64,000 nucleotides of DNA, from assembly GCA_036346395.1 (NCBI GenBank), contig CM070609.1:47440777-47504776 (forward strand), in the 5' to 3' direction. The translations under genes were made by a program, and so were the position numbers. The notes beneath the pieces were generated by a model. It was not told the origin of the DNA. It did not search any database and saw only the letters and a program-made list of their open reading frames with translations. This DNA comes from Hsuehochloa calcarea. Its lineage: Eukaryota; Streptophyta; Magnoliopsida; Poales; Poaceae. Below, piece by piece: positions 32,592 to 43,332 of the stretch (position 1 is its first letter; each line of letters begins with the position of its first letter).

Positions 32592-33356
32592 CTATTCAGG
32601 GAGGAGCGGACGCCCACCGGAGTCATCCGAGTTGTTGCACGCGTAGCGCTGCTCCACTGATCGAAGCTGGCCGGCGAGCTCTTCGATCGACAACGTGCTT
32701 AAGTCAAGCAGTGTCTCGATCGAGATTGCCACCTGCATATACCAAGGTGGCACAACACGAAGGAATTTTTTAACTACCTTTTTATCTTCCAATGCGTCGC
32801 CTAGGATCCAAAGATTGTTGACGAGTCCCGTGATCCTCATTGAGAAGTTGTCCACCGACTCATTATCCTTGAATTCGATATCCTCGAACTCCTTGCGAAG
32901 CTTCTGTGCATTCGCCTCACAGACGCGCCGATGATCATCCGCATCGCCTTCACGGTGTCCCACGCTTGTTTTGGCAGTATCCTTCACGGCCGGCGTGGGA
33001 CAAAGCATGTCCGACGGAACCACACGGAGGATTGCGGACATCGCCAGTCTATCGTCGCGATAGTCGGCGTTGTCAGGTTCGATCGCCTCCCACAGGCCTT
33101 GTGCCTGCAGGTTCACCATCATCACGAGGGCCCAATCAGTGTAGTTCGTTCGCGTTAGCATTGGGTAGACCACCGATCCCGTCGTCTCCCTTACCACCTG
33201 CTGCACCACACGCTCTTGGCCGCCGTTGCTGCTGGATCCAATCTCGCGATCGCCATTGTCACCGAGATTAATCGTGCGAGTAGTGCTGCCGTCGCCTTGC
33301 TCTGGAGACAACTTGGTAGGAGAACGTGAACCGTCGCGCCTCATCGCCAAGATCAA
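32592..33356 (-). CDS. Element H: copia gag (254-residue open frame)
   Basis: The longest uninterrupted retroelement gag in the window. After a disordered N-terminus (~55 residues) come VVYPMLTRTNYTDWALVMMV (the L-x-x-x-NY-x-W motif of the DUF4219 segment), LWEAIEPDNADYRDDRLAM and, further on, LRKEFEDIEFKDNESVDNF, ITGLVNNLWILGDALEDKKV and FLRVVPPWYMQVAISIETLL (UBN2). Start ATG 33356, about 20 bp below the PBS; an internal Met at residue 5 is possible. The frame ends in a Ser/Asp/Gly-rich tail without a zinc knuckle. Capsid-forming protein of a copia element, possibly still translatable. Confidence 0.85.
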   Translation of the reverse strand: MILAMRRDGSRSPTKLSPEQGDGSTTRTINLGDNGDREIGSSSNGGQERVVQQVVRETTGSVVYPMLTRTNYTDWALVMMVNLQAQGLWEAIEPDNADYRDDRLAMSAILRVVPSDMLCPTPAVKDTAKTSVGHREGDADDHRRVCEANAQKLRKEFEDIEFKDNESVDNFSMRITGLVNNLWILGDALEDKKVVKKFLRVVPPWYMQVAISIETLLDLSTLSIEELAGQLRSVEQRYACNNSDDSGGRPLLPE

Positions 33357-33364
33357 AGCTACCC

Positions 33365-33377
33365 GGCTTTGATACCA
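33365..33377 (-). other. Element H primer binding site
   Basis: Minus strand TGGTATCAAAGCC, two bases after the LTR end. One change from the tRNA-Met complement. Confidence 0.85.
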
Positions 33378-33379
33378 AA

Positions 33380-33711
33380 TGTTGGCTGTGTTGGCTCACG
33401 CGAACGCCTGGACAACTAATGATACACACCACTGGATGAATTAACAAAGGTGAACACGAGACAAAAGTTTTTGTGCTGCTCAAAACTCCTGCAGCATTTT
33501 CTTTGCTTTTCTTCCCCTTTTATTCTAACAAAAATGGGTAACTGGAAACTTAATACATGTATGACTGCTAGAGTTATATACTGCAATGAAAGGCTACTGA
33601 TTGCCCCACTCCCACACGTACTAAACTCTGCGTCTAGTGCTGCCGTTTCACATGCAAAAAGAAAAACTGAAACAATAAACATAAGGGAATAAGCACCAAG
33701 GATTAATCAAC
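33380..33711 (-). repeat. Element H 5' LTR (outer end uncertain)
   Basis: On the minus strand the LTR ends ACAGCCAACA at 33380. The outer TG is placed at about 33711 (TGTTGATTAATCC) because it mirrors the end, but without a second LTR this is a guess. Confidence 0.45.
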
Positions 33712-34360
33712 AGCAGTTACACTGTTATACAGTAGCACTCTCGTTGCAATGCGTCTGCTTGTCGTCCCTGCTTGTATGCGTTACCTATACCTATATATGG
33801 TAAGAATTATCGGTATAGACCAATACCTGTGATGTACATAGCATTCTTTGTTCTGTCGCGCAATTGAAGCGTCTTCTATCCATTCCATCCTCTTGCATGT
33901 GAGTTTCTTTCCGATGGTCTGCTCTGTCTTCCCTACTTCTTATCTTTGTTGTTTGTTTCCAGTTAATCTGTACATGCTTGTTTGTTGTAAAACTCAATAC
34001 ACTTCCTCATTCTGTAAAGACGTTCTTCCTACTATTCTATTCCTTAAAATCTGTTGCTTACCGGTAATACAGACTGTAATACGCAAAACTAATTGTCGCA
34101 CGCCAAATGGCGCGTACAGGCTACTTGTTTGCATGATTGAAGGGCACGATTGAGACTGAAGAAGAGATCTTCTCCTCCTTTTGTCAATGAAATTAAAAAT
34201 AGAGGACGTCGTAAAATCGAGGTTGCGTTGCCGACGAATGAAACTCTTAACTCATAGATAATAAACAATAGACAATAACACAAGGATGTAGTTGTAGGGA
34301 TACGGGTATACTACGCTAGTGCACGATTCAAAATACTACCGTGTAAACTAGGAAACATGC
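33712..34360. other. Unassigned AT-rich stretch
   Basis: I see no gene, repeat or element end that I can name. Short frames on both strands lack domains. It may be old host or element DNA between H and the next LTR. Confidence 0.3.
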
Positions 34361-35440
34361 GAGTAACAGATCACATATTGTTACAACTAGACGTGCAGTG
34401 CAGCGGAACAAGAATTGGAGTAGTCTGGTTTAACGTCGCGTCGATGTAGTAGTCTTAGTTGATCGTTCAACGCTCTTGGCCATCGATTGTCTCCTCCAGT
34501 AGCCTCTCGCATACCTTACGTAGATCATGGATCGTCTTCGATCAGTGCAACAACAATCGTAGCAACACCCTTACGATATATACATATCCAAAGGTGAAAC
34601 GCCGTATGTTGGTATGCTAGAATCAGTGTGCATGGCAAGGTCATTGGGAAAGTGGTAACTAAGGTTTATGTGGGTGATCTAACCTATACCAAAAGCCCCA
34701 CAACTCCCCTTATAAGGAGGTTATAACACATCCAATCCGAACCAGTTTGTGCCAATTCATTAAGTGTGTGACCTTGTATGGTGGAGCCATGCAAGTAAGA
34801 GATCACAGATCGTTACCATTAGACGCACAGTGGAGCGGAAAAAGAGTTGGAGCAACATGGTCCAATGTTGTGCGCGTCGATGTAGTGGAAATAGTCGATT
34901 ATCCATGATCTTTAGTCATCGATCGACTCCTCCAGCAGCCTTTCAAGATCCCTACGTACTTCGTGGATCGTCCTTGATCAGCGCAACAACGCATCTACAG
35001 TATCCACACGTCCAGAGGTGAAACACCGTAAGTCGGTATGCTAGCACCAATACGAGCAACAAGGGCCTTCGAGAGGTGGCCGTTATGGTTTCAGTGGGTG
35101 GTGTAACTTCTTTTTTTCCCACAGCCCCATACCTCCGCTTATAATAAACCTACAACAGATTCAATCCGAACTAGTTTGTTCTAACCTGTTAAGTGTGTGA
35201 TCCTGTAGGTTCATACGTAATCAACCGTGAACCGAAAACTCCTTTTCAACCAATAGTCGATAGCGGCTTCTAGCAGAACATAGCGACTCCGGAATACACA
35301 TAAAGATCAAATCGGATGAACCTTATGCAATATGATCAGGGATCATATCTTTGTCACTCATGACCAGTTTGTTACACCTTATGATCATTTTGCTGACGAT
35401 TTTGTGATCATGTACGACTAGCTCACGACCAGTCCGTATC
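34361..35440 (-). repeat. Angela-like copia LTR, minus strand, with a 430-bp tandem duplication
   Basis: Near 35195-35240 the reverse complement (GGTTGATTACGTATGAACCT, then CACACACTTAA) matches 36815-36860 of element I's LTR, so this is a related LTR in the opposite direction. A unit of about 430 bp is present twice: 34361-34790 and 34791-35215. The copies share AGTAACAGATCACA-, CGTCGATGTAGT-, GGTGAAACRCCGTA- and AATCCGAAC-type blocks. Each unit includes a TTATAAG/TTATAA promoter-like word. The outer ends are not clear. Confidence 0.7.
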
Positions 35441-35798
35441 TGTAACACCCCAAAATGCCCAAATGCAAAAATATAGGATTTTTAAAACATTTTCATGTGT
35501 TATCCATTGTCATGCTTTTTAGCAGCATTCTGAGATTTATGTGATCTCATTTCTTTTCTTCCCGACACAGGTGAACCCTAAACCACACAAACCCTAGAAT
35601 CAGAATAATGCTTAAAAACTAGTTAGAGTTGTTTAGCAAAATACCAGGCTAGGATATATCATCTCTAGAGAAATTCTTAAAAGCAAAGTTCCTCTTCTTA
35701 TCTCCAACCCCTCCCTAATCTCCCATTATCTCCACAGACAGCCAGCATGGCGCCATAAGCCCCCGATCCCCTTTGGCTGGTCGTGGCAGCCACCTTCC
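35441..35798 (+). repeat. Gypsy LTR 5' fragment
   Basis: Starts TGTAACACCCCAAAATGCCC and continues GGATTTTTAAAAC, close to the start of LTR D' (11743). It is cut at 35799 by the LTR of element I. I did not find its continuation after element I. Confidence 0.7.
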
Positions 35799-36556
35799 TG
35801 TTGGAAATATGCCCTAGAGGCAATCATAGAGATGATGGTATTTTGTTATGTTCATGATTTTGATAATAAGTTATCGTGTTAATCATCAGTTATAGATCAA
35901 TAAGTATGTGACTTGTTGGTGGAACTCTTTAACTTATGTGATGCCATTCTAAATGTATCCCTGGTCGGAACACCAGTGACTCTACGATCAGCACATGTAT
36001 TGATTGATGATCATGTTTCACCGGTCATGGATATGGGGATATCGAATCAACAACGTGAGCACATGTTAGAGAACATGGGGTTGGATAGACCCATCATTGA
36101 GATACTATTGAGATTGTTATGAATTTATGTGTCATTAGTTAGTCTCAAGTAATGATGATGTATAATCCTTAGACCTGAGATCAGTATGGTTCCCTACATG
36201 TGTAATAGCACTCTTAGGGGTTGCCAAACGCTACTCGTAACTAGGTAGTTATAAAGATAGCTTTCGGGTATGCTATGAAACATGTGGAGGGATATGACTG
36301 GTCGAGATGGGATTTGCCACTCCTAACATAATAGGAGAGATGTCTCTGGGCCCCTCGTGGTGATCGGATAAAGAAAGTGCATGGCCATGCCACTAGTGGT
36401 CGAAGTGTCGGCCACATGAAGTTATCCGACACTCGATCAAGAAAGTATTGAACAGTCAATGGATGACACTTCATCTTACCTAGAGTTCAACCAGACATCG
36501 TGTGGTGAAGGGAGAATGCATGAGTAGGTCGCTTAGTTCGATCAGTTACAGACTAG

Positions 36557-36678
36557 TCGTATGAAGATACGAGCTGGTCGTAGACTGGTCGAACGTAATC
36601 ACATAATGGTAAGAACCTGGTCGTAAGGAGTTACGAATTGGTCGTGACCAAATACAACCTGGTCGTATAGAGATACGA
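36557..36678 (+). repeat. Three identical-arm hairpins in element I U3
   Basis: TCGTA-6 nt-TACGA occurs at 36557-36572, 36621-36636 and 36663-36678. Each is preceded by AG or TGG, and extra GGTCGTA/GGTCGTG words lie between. All are 270-390 bp upstream of the TATA box. Confidence 0.75.
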
Positions 36679-36945
36679 ACTATTCGTCAGCGATGAGGGC
36701 CTGGTCATAGATCATATTACATTAAGGTTCGTCTGATATTCTATGTGTGTTCGGGAATCCTTATTTGTTGCTAGGTACCGTTATCGACTGGTGGTCGGAA
36801 AAGAGTTTCCGAATCATAACCGATTACACATGAACCTATAGGGTCTCACACTTAAAGGGCTAGGATCTATTTTAGATAGTGATCCGAATTCGTATGGGCC
36901 CCGAGTTCCTAGTGGGCCTCAAGGTCGAGAGCCATCATGGATGCC

Positions 36946-36953
36946 TATATAAA
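36946..36953 (+). promoter_or_regulatory. TATA box of element I LTR
   Basis: TATATAAA in a GC-flanked setting (GATGCC...GAGGGG), typical of the Angela/BARE promoter. Confidence 0.65.
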
Positions 36954-37395
36954 GAGGGGCAGTGGCATGGGGTGGGGAGAGAATGATCTTTGGAAGAACT
37001 CCCGAAACCCTAATAGCCACGCTTTCTCAACCACGCTGCCGGTGCTAGCACTCCAGCACGTGGTGATCCTGCCCCATATGTGTGGATACCTCGGAGGTGT
37101 TGTTGCGAAGCATCAACACTTGGACGATCCGCGACTCGTGACGATCACCGGAGTCGGAGGAGAAGTCGCGTAGTGAGTACGACTACTCGGAGGATCAGAC
37201 GTGCGGCGAGTACAGCCACTCAAAGGAGGAGACGTGTTGTGAGTACGACTACGACTGCATCAACTCGCTACGACGACTCTACTTCCGCTACGAGTCGGTG
37301 TGTCTAGCGGTAATCTCGTGATCTATTACTAGCGGTGGTTCCTTCGTTGGGCGGTAAATTTTTGTTTGTTCTATCGTAGCCTTGCCCGTAAACCA

Positions 37396-38853
37396 ATGGT
37401 GGTATCAGAGCCATGCCGTCTAGTTTTAGATTCGGATTGGTCATATATTGTGATATGTGGCAGTTATAGATGTGATCAATTTCTATTTTTGCTGGTCGAT
37501 TTGATCGTCCATGCTTTTTGGTGGTAAGATGGGTTTCTTATTCGTTATTCAGTGATTGTGCTTACATGGTCGTATCACGATTTGCCTCTACAGGTCGGTT
37601 TCTGCCATCGGGGCAGACGGTGATAGTAAATCCATTGGAGCACGCGAAGATCAATGTGGTTGATCGAATCGGAGTTACGATAAAAAAATTACCGGATGTT
37701 TTTATTGCGCTTTACGATCACCTTGCATGATACTCCTACCGGTCGGAATTCCGCCATCGGAGTATGCCGCAGTGTGTGGTTGTATCAAGGCAATGATCAG
37801 ATCGGTCGGAATAGGGTTAATATGATGATTTCCACGGCTCGGTTTCATGAATAAAATTCATGTTCCGGAAAAAATTTCGAGGGCGCTGCCCCTTCGAACC
37901 CCACCTGTCAACCGGCTAGCGGGACCGCCGTGCTGGGTTATCAGACCACGCCTTTTGTAGTGTGTGTTCTTGTTGCTCGATAGAATGCGATTCTATACCT
38001 AACTTGTTTTGCAGGTTTTTGTGAATAGTATGACCCATGATGTATGAGATGCATGCATGTGTGTAATGTTCATGACCTGCGAGTCAATTTTATTGCAGCC
38101 CCTGGTTGTCTATATTTGTATAACGGCATGCGTGTCGACTTGTGGTGCTAATTTACTCCTTGTAATTTTATCCCTAGTGCTGTTAGGTGTAATGGCTTAG
38201 TGAGAGTAGGTTTTGGCAACTTGGAGGCATGGCGAACAGGATGCTTGGCGATGGAGATCACCATGAGGAAGGGTCATACTATATCACAATGCAATTTGAT
38301 TGACTGTGAATGCCCTTATATTCATGTTCATTTATTTCTATGCATGTTATTTAATTACTTGAAATACTTTTAACATGGTAGAAGTAAAATTCCCTCAGGT
38401 GATATTAAGTTAAATTGATGCCCTCCCAATTAGTTGCACCATCTATAGTCTTGTATTTTAATGGTAGGTCTTGCTAAAGTAGAGTGCCATTAATATTTCT
38501 TGGCTAGATGGGTTTGTGTCGGACACTTACACGCAAGTGTTGCTTTAACTTGACAAGGTCATCATAAAGGTTATGGACTTTGGGGCATAGGGTTGGGTGC
38601 CGGAGCATAGAGATGCTGCCCAACAACAAGAGTCATATAGAGATATGATTAGCAAATAGTTGCTTACCAAATTCACTAATCTTCTAGCAGTGATGCCAAA
38701 GCTCACTAGTAGATTAACTGATTGCGGGTCTTGAATCACTAAATGTCATAAGAGGGATATGGTATTCAGTGAGAGTATCTTCATCAAATTGTTTAATATA
38801 AGTTACTTTTCTTGAACATATGTCTTAGTTTTGCATATTTCATGTTGTAGATC
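37396..38853 (+). other. Element I primer binding site and long leader
   Basis: TGGTATCAGAGCC at 37400-37412, four bases after the LTR, is the tRNA-Met site. The next ~1.4 kb is the noncoding leader, with a GC-rich stem-loop candidate near 37880-37910 (GAGGGCGCTGCCCCTTCG). This family normally has a long leader carrying packaging signals. No gene is seen in it. Confidence 0.85.
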
Positions 38854-39715
38854 ATGGCACCAACTGCTATACCTACATCTAGTTTTGCTTTACATTCAAT
38901 TCTTAATAAGGAAAAACTGAATGGAACAAATTTTACGGATTGATCCTGCAACCTGAGAATTGTTCTTAGGCAAGATAAAAAGGAACATGTTCTACATGAA
39001 CCAATTCCTGATGTGCCTGCTGAGAATGCTGTTGTTGCTCTTAAAACAGCATATAAAAAGGCATGTAATGAGTCCCTTGATGTTAGCTGTCTCATGCTTG
39101 CTGCAATGAACTCAGACCTTCAGAAGCAGTTTGAGAACATTGAGGCCTACGATATGATCGTGGCGCTCAAATGCATATTTGAGACACAAGTAAGGACTGA
39201 GAGATATGAGATCTCAAAGAAACTGTTTGGGTGTAAGCTAGCTGAGGGTAGTCCGGTGAGCCCTCATGTGATCAAGATGGTTGGTTACACACAGAGCTTG
39301 GAAAAATTTGGTTTTTCACTTAGTCAAGAGTTGGCTACATATTTGATTTTTGCTTTGCTTCCTGCAAGGTATTGGTAGTTCATTATGACTTTCCATATGA
39401 ACGGCTTAGACAAGAATCTCACTGAACTGCATATGATGCTTAAGACTGCAGAGGACAACATTAAGAAAAGCAACAATCATGTGATGATTGTGCAAAAGAG
39501 TACAAGCTTCAAGAAGAATGCTAACACTTGGGTCAAAGGTAAGGGCAAGGTCTCGGATGGGATCTAAGCTATCAAGTCTAAACCCAAGACCAAGTCCGGC
39601 CCGGCTCAAGAGAATGAATGCTTTTACTGCAAGGAGACAGGCCACTGGAAGAGGAACTGTAAGAAATACCTAGCTGTTCTGAAAAAAAAAATGGTGGGAC
39701 TAAACCTTCCACTTC
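38854..39715 (+). pseudogene. Element I: gag with zinc knuckle, with premature stops
   Basis: ATG 38854 opens a frame with SFALHSILNKEKLNGTNFTD followed by a TGA at 38941 where the family has Trp. The frame 39013-39378 carries SLDVSCLMLAAMNSDLQKQF, YDMIVALKCIFETQVRTERY and KLAEGSPVSPHVIKMVGYTQ; after another stop, 39385-39567 carries MNGLDKNLTELHMMLKTAED. A CX2CX4HX4C knuckle (CFYCKETGHWKRNC) lies at about 39619-39660. This is unmistakably Angela-type gag, the capsid protein. At least three stops, then a 10-base A run. Confidence 0.92.
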
Positions 39716-39960
39716 AAGTATTAATGTTATAGATATTTTTCTTGCTGATTCTTATGTTAACTCGTGGGCATTTGATACCGGATCGGTTGCTCATATTTGC
39801 AATTCGATCCAGAGTCTAACAATGAGTAAGAGATTAACAAGGGGCGAGATGGATCTTCGCGTCGGGAATAAAGCAAGAGTTGCTGCATTAGCTCGGGATT
39901 TTACCATTACTTTTGCCTTCAGGATTTATTATGGAACTAAATAATTGTTATTACGTTCCA
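39716..39960 (+). pseudogene. Element I: aspartic protease
   Basis: SWAFDTGSVAHICNS near 39762-39805 holds the D-T-G active site, intact, followed by MDLRVGNKARVAALA. Frame changes precede and follow it. The next frame picks up LNNCYYVPAISRNIISVSCL. Confidence 0.88.
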
Positions 39961-41100
39961 GCTATAAGTAGAAATATCATCTCCGTATCATGTTTGATGG
40001 CAGAGGGTTATAAGTTCATTATAGAGAACAATGGTTGTTCTATATTTTTGAATAAAATATTTTATGGCTATGCTCCCGTTTTGAACGAATTGTTTGTTTT
40101 AAATCTTGATGATGCACCCATCTATAATGTTAATGCAAAGAGGCTTCGGCCTAATGATATGAATTCCACTTTCAGTTGGCATTGTCGTTTGGGTCACATA
40201 AGTGAGAAACGCATGAAAATGCTCCATGATGATGTAATTCTAAACTCATTTGATTTGGAATCATTTGAAACGTGCGAATCTCACCTTATCGGAAAAATGA
40301 CCAAGACACCTTTCACTGGTCAGAATGAAAGGGCGTCCGACTTATTGGCACTCATACATATTGATGTGTGTAGACCAATGAGCACGACAGTTAGATGTGG
40401 TTTTCAGTACTTCATAATTTTCACCGATGACATTAGTAGATATGGATATATCTATTTAATGAGGCACAAGTCGGAATCCTTTGAAAAGTTCAAGGAGTTC
40501 CAGAATGAGGTACAGAATCAACTTGGCAAGACAATTAAGTCTTTACGATCTGATCGTGGATGAGAATTTTTGAGCCATGAATTTGGTCATCACTTGAAAC
40601 AATGTGGAATAGTTCCACAGCTTACACCACAGGGTACTCTACAGTGAAATGAGGTGTCCGAGCGGCGTAATCGGACCTTGATGGATATGGTTCGGTCAAT
40701 GACGAGCCAATCGGATCTGCCTTTTTATTTTTGGGGTTACGCTCTATAAACTGTTGCTTTCACTTTGAATAGGGTACCATCTAAATCAGTAGATAAGACA
40801 CCATATGAGATATGGACTGGGAAGAGTCTAGTTTGTCTTGTCTAAATATTTGGGGATGTGATGTCTATGTTAAACGTTTGACGTCTGACAAACTCACACC
40901 CAAGTCAGATAAATGCTTCTTCATAGGATATCCTAGGGAAACCAAAGGATATTATTTCTACAGTCAAGAGGAGGGCAAAGTTTTTGTTGCCCGAAATGAT
41001 GTCTTTTTGGAAAAAGAGTTTCTTTCAAAAGGAGTCAGTAGGAGAAAGATGCAACTCAAGAAGTTCGGGAAACATCCAAAGTGTTTCAACTCCTCTTGAA
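39913..41100 (+). pseudogene. Element I: GAG-pre-integrase and integrase
   Basis: The 216-residue frame 39913-40563 reads LNNCYYVPAISRNIISVSCL, then STFSWHCRLGHISEKRMKML and a CESHLIGKM zinc end (one Cys replaced by His), LLALIHIDVCRPMSTT (first Asp), FIIFTDDISRYGYIYLM and KSLRSDRG (second Asp), then a TGA. It continues as EVSERRNRTLMDMVRSM (Glu region, near 40660) and, in 40812-41099, LTPKSDKCFFIGYPRETKGY. D, D and E positions remain, but stops at 40561 and elsewhere block translation. Confidence 0.93.
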
Positions 41101-41219
41101 CCTCTACAGATTTAATAATGTGTTGTTGAACCTGTAGATGAGACATCAGCCCCACATAGATCTAAAAGGTCACGTCAATTGCCTATAAGGTATCAGCATA
41201 ACGTATTATTGTTGAATAA

Positions 41220-41430
41220 TGGCGAGCCTAAAATTTATTAGGAAGCAATGATGGACCCAGACTCTGAGAAATGGCTTGGAGCCATGAAGTCCAAGATAGA
41301 CTCCATGAGTGTCAATCAGGTTTGGAACCTGGTCAATCCACTCGATGGTGTTAACTTCAGTGAATTCCATCTATATGCCCACAGGCAATCGATTGGGGTA
41401 GCGCGACCTATTTCTCCACGATCCTTGAAG
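41220..41430 (+). pseudogene. Element I: start of RT domain, truncated
   Basis: WEAMMDPDSEKWLGAMKSKI and VNQVWNLVNPLDGV (about 41240-41370) are the N-terminal end of the copia RVT_2 domain. Sequence identity to the family fades soon after 41370. The YVDD box, RNase H and 3' LTR are missing. Confidence 0.85.
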
Positions 41431-42895
41431 TAGACCTTGTTGACTGACGATTCTTCCACTTATGTTGATTGTTTATAGCAAGTATGAGTACACACCGTAC
41501 TCGCAAGTCATACCACATAATGCAATTTATAGATGATGGCTTATTCCAAATGAATGTCTTATGTGGTTCTTTTGCAGAAATGCAATACTTGCAATTGAAT
41601 ACGAATAATAGATTGAAAACATAATTCAAAACAAATATACAATAATAATTTATCCATTGATTTCACAAAGACACACAGTCTAAACAAGTTATTCACACAG
41701 CTGCACAAGTTACCTCACACAGCTGACCCTTCCCAGTTGTTTTACGAAAATCTACCCCTCGTGTGAAATCCCTGAGCATGCCCATTGATGAGGATATCCT
41801 GACTATTTATGAGGCTGTTTATGAAGCACGAGCTACATTTCTCAAGCAACAGATGCAATTCTTTCTTAGCAAGTTTCTTTGTGTTTTTCGTGAGAATTGG
41901 ACACTACGTAAAAGCAATACTTTGTGCATTCTCAGGTTCGACAAGCTGAAAGTCTTTGGAACCGAGAGGAAGGTTGGAGCCAAATCAATAGAGGAGCACA
42001 AGGAGGAAGGTAACCATATTTGTTGCCTACTGATGAATAACAAGAAGGTCAAAGCGGTTGGGAGGGAGAAAGTCAAGCAATCCATGCGGTTGATCAAGGA
42101 GGGAAGAAGCCCGTGTGATGGTAGAGCAAAAGGGGACTTAAAACTCAAGTTTTGGATAAGATTTTCAAGCCCAATTCAGATCTCCCACAACCCCAACCGA
42201 AATCAAATTCGGAATCAACTCAGAGTTCAATTCGGATTCGGAATCAGCCTCAAATTCGGATTCGGAATCAGCAGGACAGTTCGGAGTAAAAAGGTCATAA
42301 CTTTCTCATACAAAGTCCGATTGGGGTGTTTTTGGGCTTGTTGGAAAGCTAACGTCAAACCCGATCCAACGCATCCTATATAACTCCGAAATTCCTCCGG
42401 AGTCAAAAGATATGACCAAAACAATATGATGGTTGTAAAATTAGAGTTTCCTTTTTGTTTTAGATTGAGTCGGAATTGGAGTAGGAGTTCTAATTCCGAA
42501 TTAGAGTAGGAGTAGGGCCTCTTGGCCAGCCATAAGGAGGAGAAGAGGCACTATATATTAAGGGTTAGACCCCCATTGTAACCTCAGACCAGTTTATGCA
42601 TAAGAATAGAAACATAGCTATTGCTTGTTCTTTCGAAACCAGAGTTCATGCGAGGACTTTGAGAGAGGACTAGGCGATCCGTTGATTCGTTCTGCAACTC
42701 AAGGTGAAGCCGTCGTTCCATTGGGAATTGGGGACTTGGCGTTAAATGCGTTTGTGGTCTCGCGACGAACAACTATCCGGTGTGTTTTGGGCGTTTTCCA
42801 AAGAGTTGAGGGTTCGTGCATTGGCGCGAGTGTTCAGCTAGCGACATCGTCTACTTCATATCATTTATCCACGGTTCCTCACTGAGAAGATCGGG
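41431..42895 (+). repeat. LTR fragment of an unidentified element
   Basis: Contains a TATA-like TATATATTA at about 42552 followed by a polyadenylation-rich, then GC-richer region, and at 42195-42275 three nearby copies of TTCGGATTCGGAATCAGC-like words. This is the profile of an LTR, but I cannot place its ends or family. The 206-residue frame at 41763-42383 on the + strand is basic and has no domain I recognise. Confidence 0.5.
41763..42383 (+). other. Unrecognised 206-residue open frame
   Basis: Opens MKSLSMPIDEDILTIYEAVY. The middle is Lys/Glu-rich (KVFGTERKVGAKSIEEHKEE) and the end is Arg/Asn/Phe-rich from the TTCGGA repeats. No signal peptide, membrane segment or catalytic motif stands out. 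It overlaps a probable LTR promoter region, so I favour a chance frame. Confidence 0.2.
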
Positions 42896-43332
42896 CCTCC
42901 CCCCGTATCATCCATGACCGCGGACGTGGCTATTCGAATAGATTGGTTTAAACACTCTGCAGAGGTTGTACACTTTACCCACACGATACAATCAGTGTAG
43001 CTAGCACTGACCATAACAAAACCTTTCAGAAACATCATCTTAAGCAATGACACTCCCGATGTGTTTTCCTGTCGGCCAACCGATACACACAACGTTTGGT
43101 TACGACACACATCGTTGGACAGGGATGCAGCGAACCATCCCGCGATGTGACATATCACACCTCCAGCCCATTACATGACTTAAATATAACCTGAGTTGTC
43201 AATGTCAAGACTTCATAACTTACTAAGTTAGGTCCAGCCCATACTAGGCATGTGGTCGTACAGTAAGGCCCAGTTCAATGGCGCATAAAGTTAAGTCCTT
43301 AATTTACCAAGGCAAGACGTCCAGTTTTAACC
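42896..43332 (-). repeat. Gypsy LTR fragment, minus strand
   Basis: The word CTCTGCAGAG with GTACACTTTACC at 42954-42985 is the reverse of a block in LTR D' (28930-28960, GTAAAGTGTACGAACTCTGCAG). Short fragment without clear ends. Confidence 0.55.

Larger units (their letters stand above)
35799..37395 (+). repeat. Element I 5' LTR (Angela/BARE-type)
   Basis: Starts TGTTGGAAATATGCCCTAGA, the characteristic start of the Angela/BARE/WIS copia LTRs of grasses, and ends CCCGTAAACCA. TATATAAA is at 36946-36953. Upstream of it are three small hairpins (36557-36678). 1.6 kb is the usual length of this family's LTR. The 3' LTR is absent. Confidence 0.9.

Noticed and set aside
32110..33271. Plus-strand frames of 131 and 121 residues
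   Set aside because: They are antisense shadows of element H gag and protease, which carry the recognisable motifs.
34361..35215. 430-bp repeat as a satellite array
   Set aside because: Only two copies, and both match a copia LTR; satellite DNA needs many more units.
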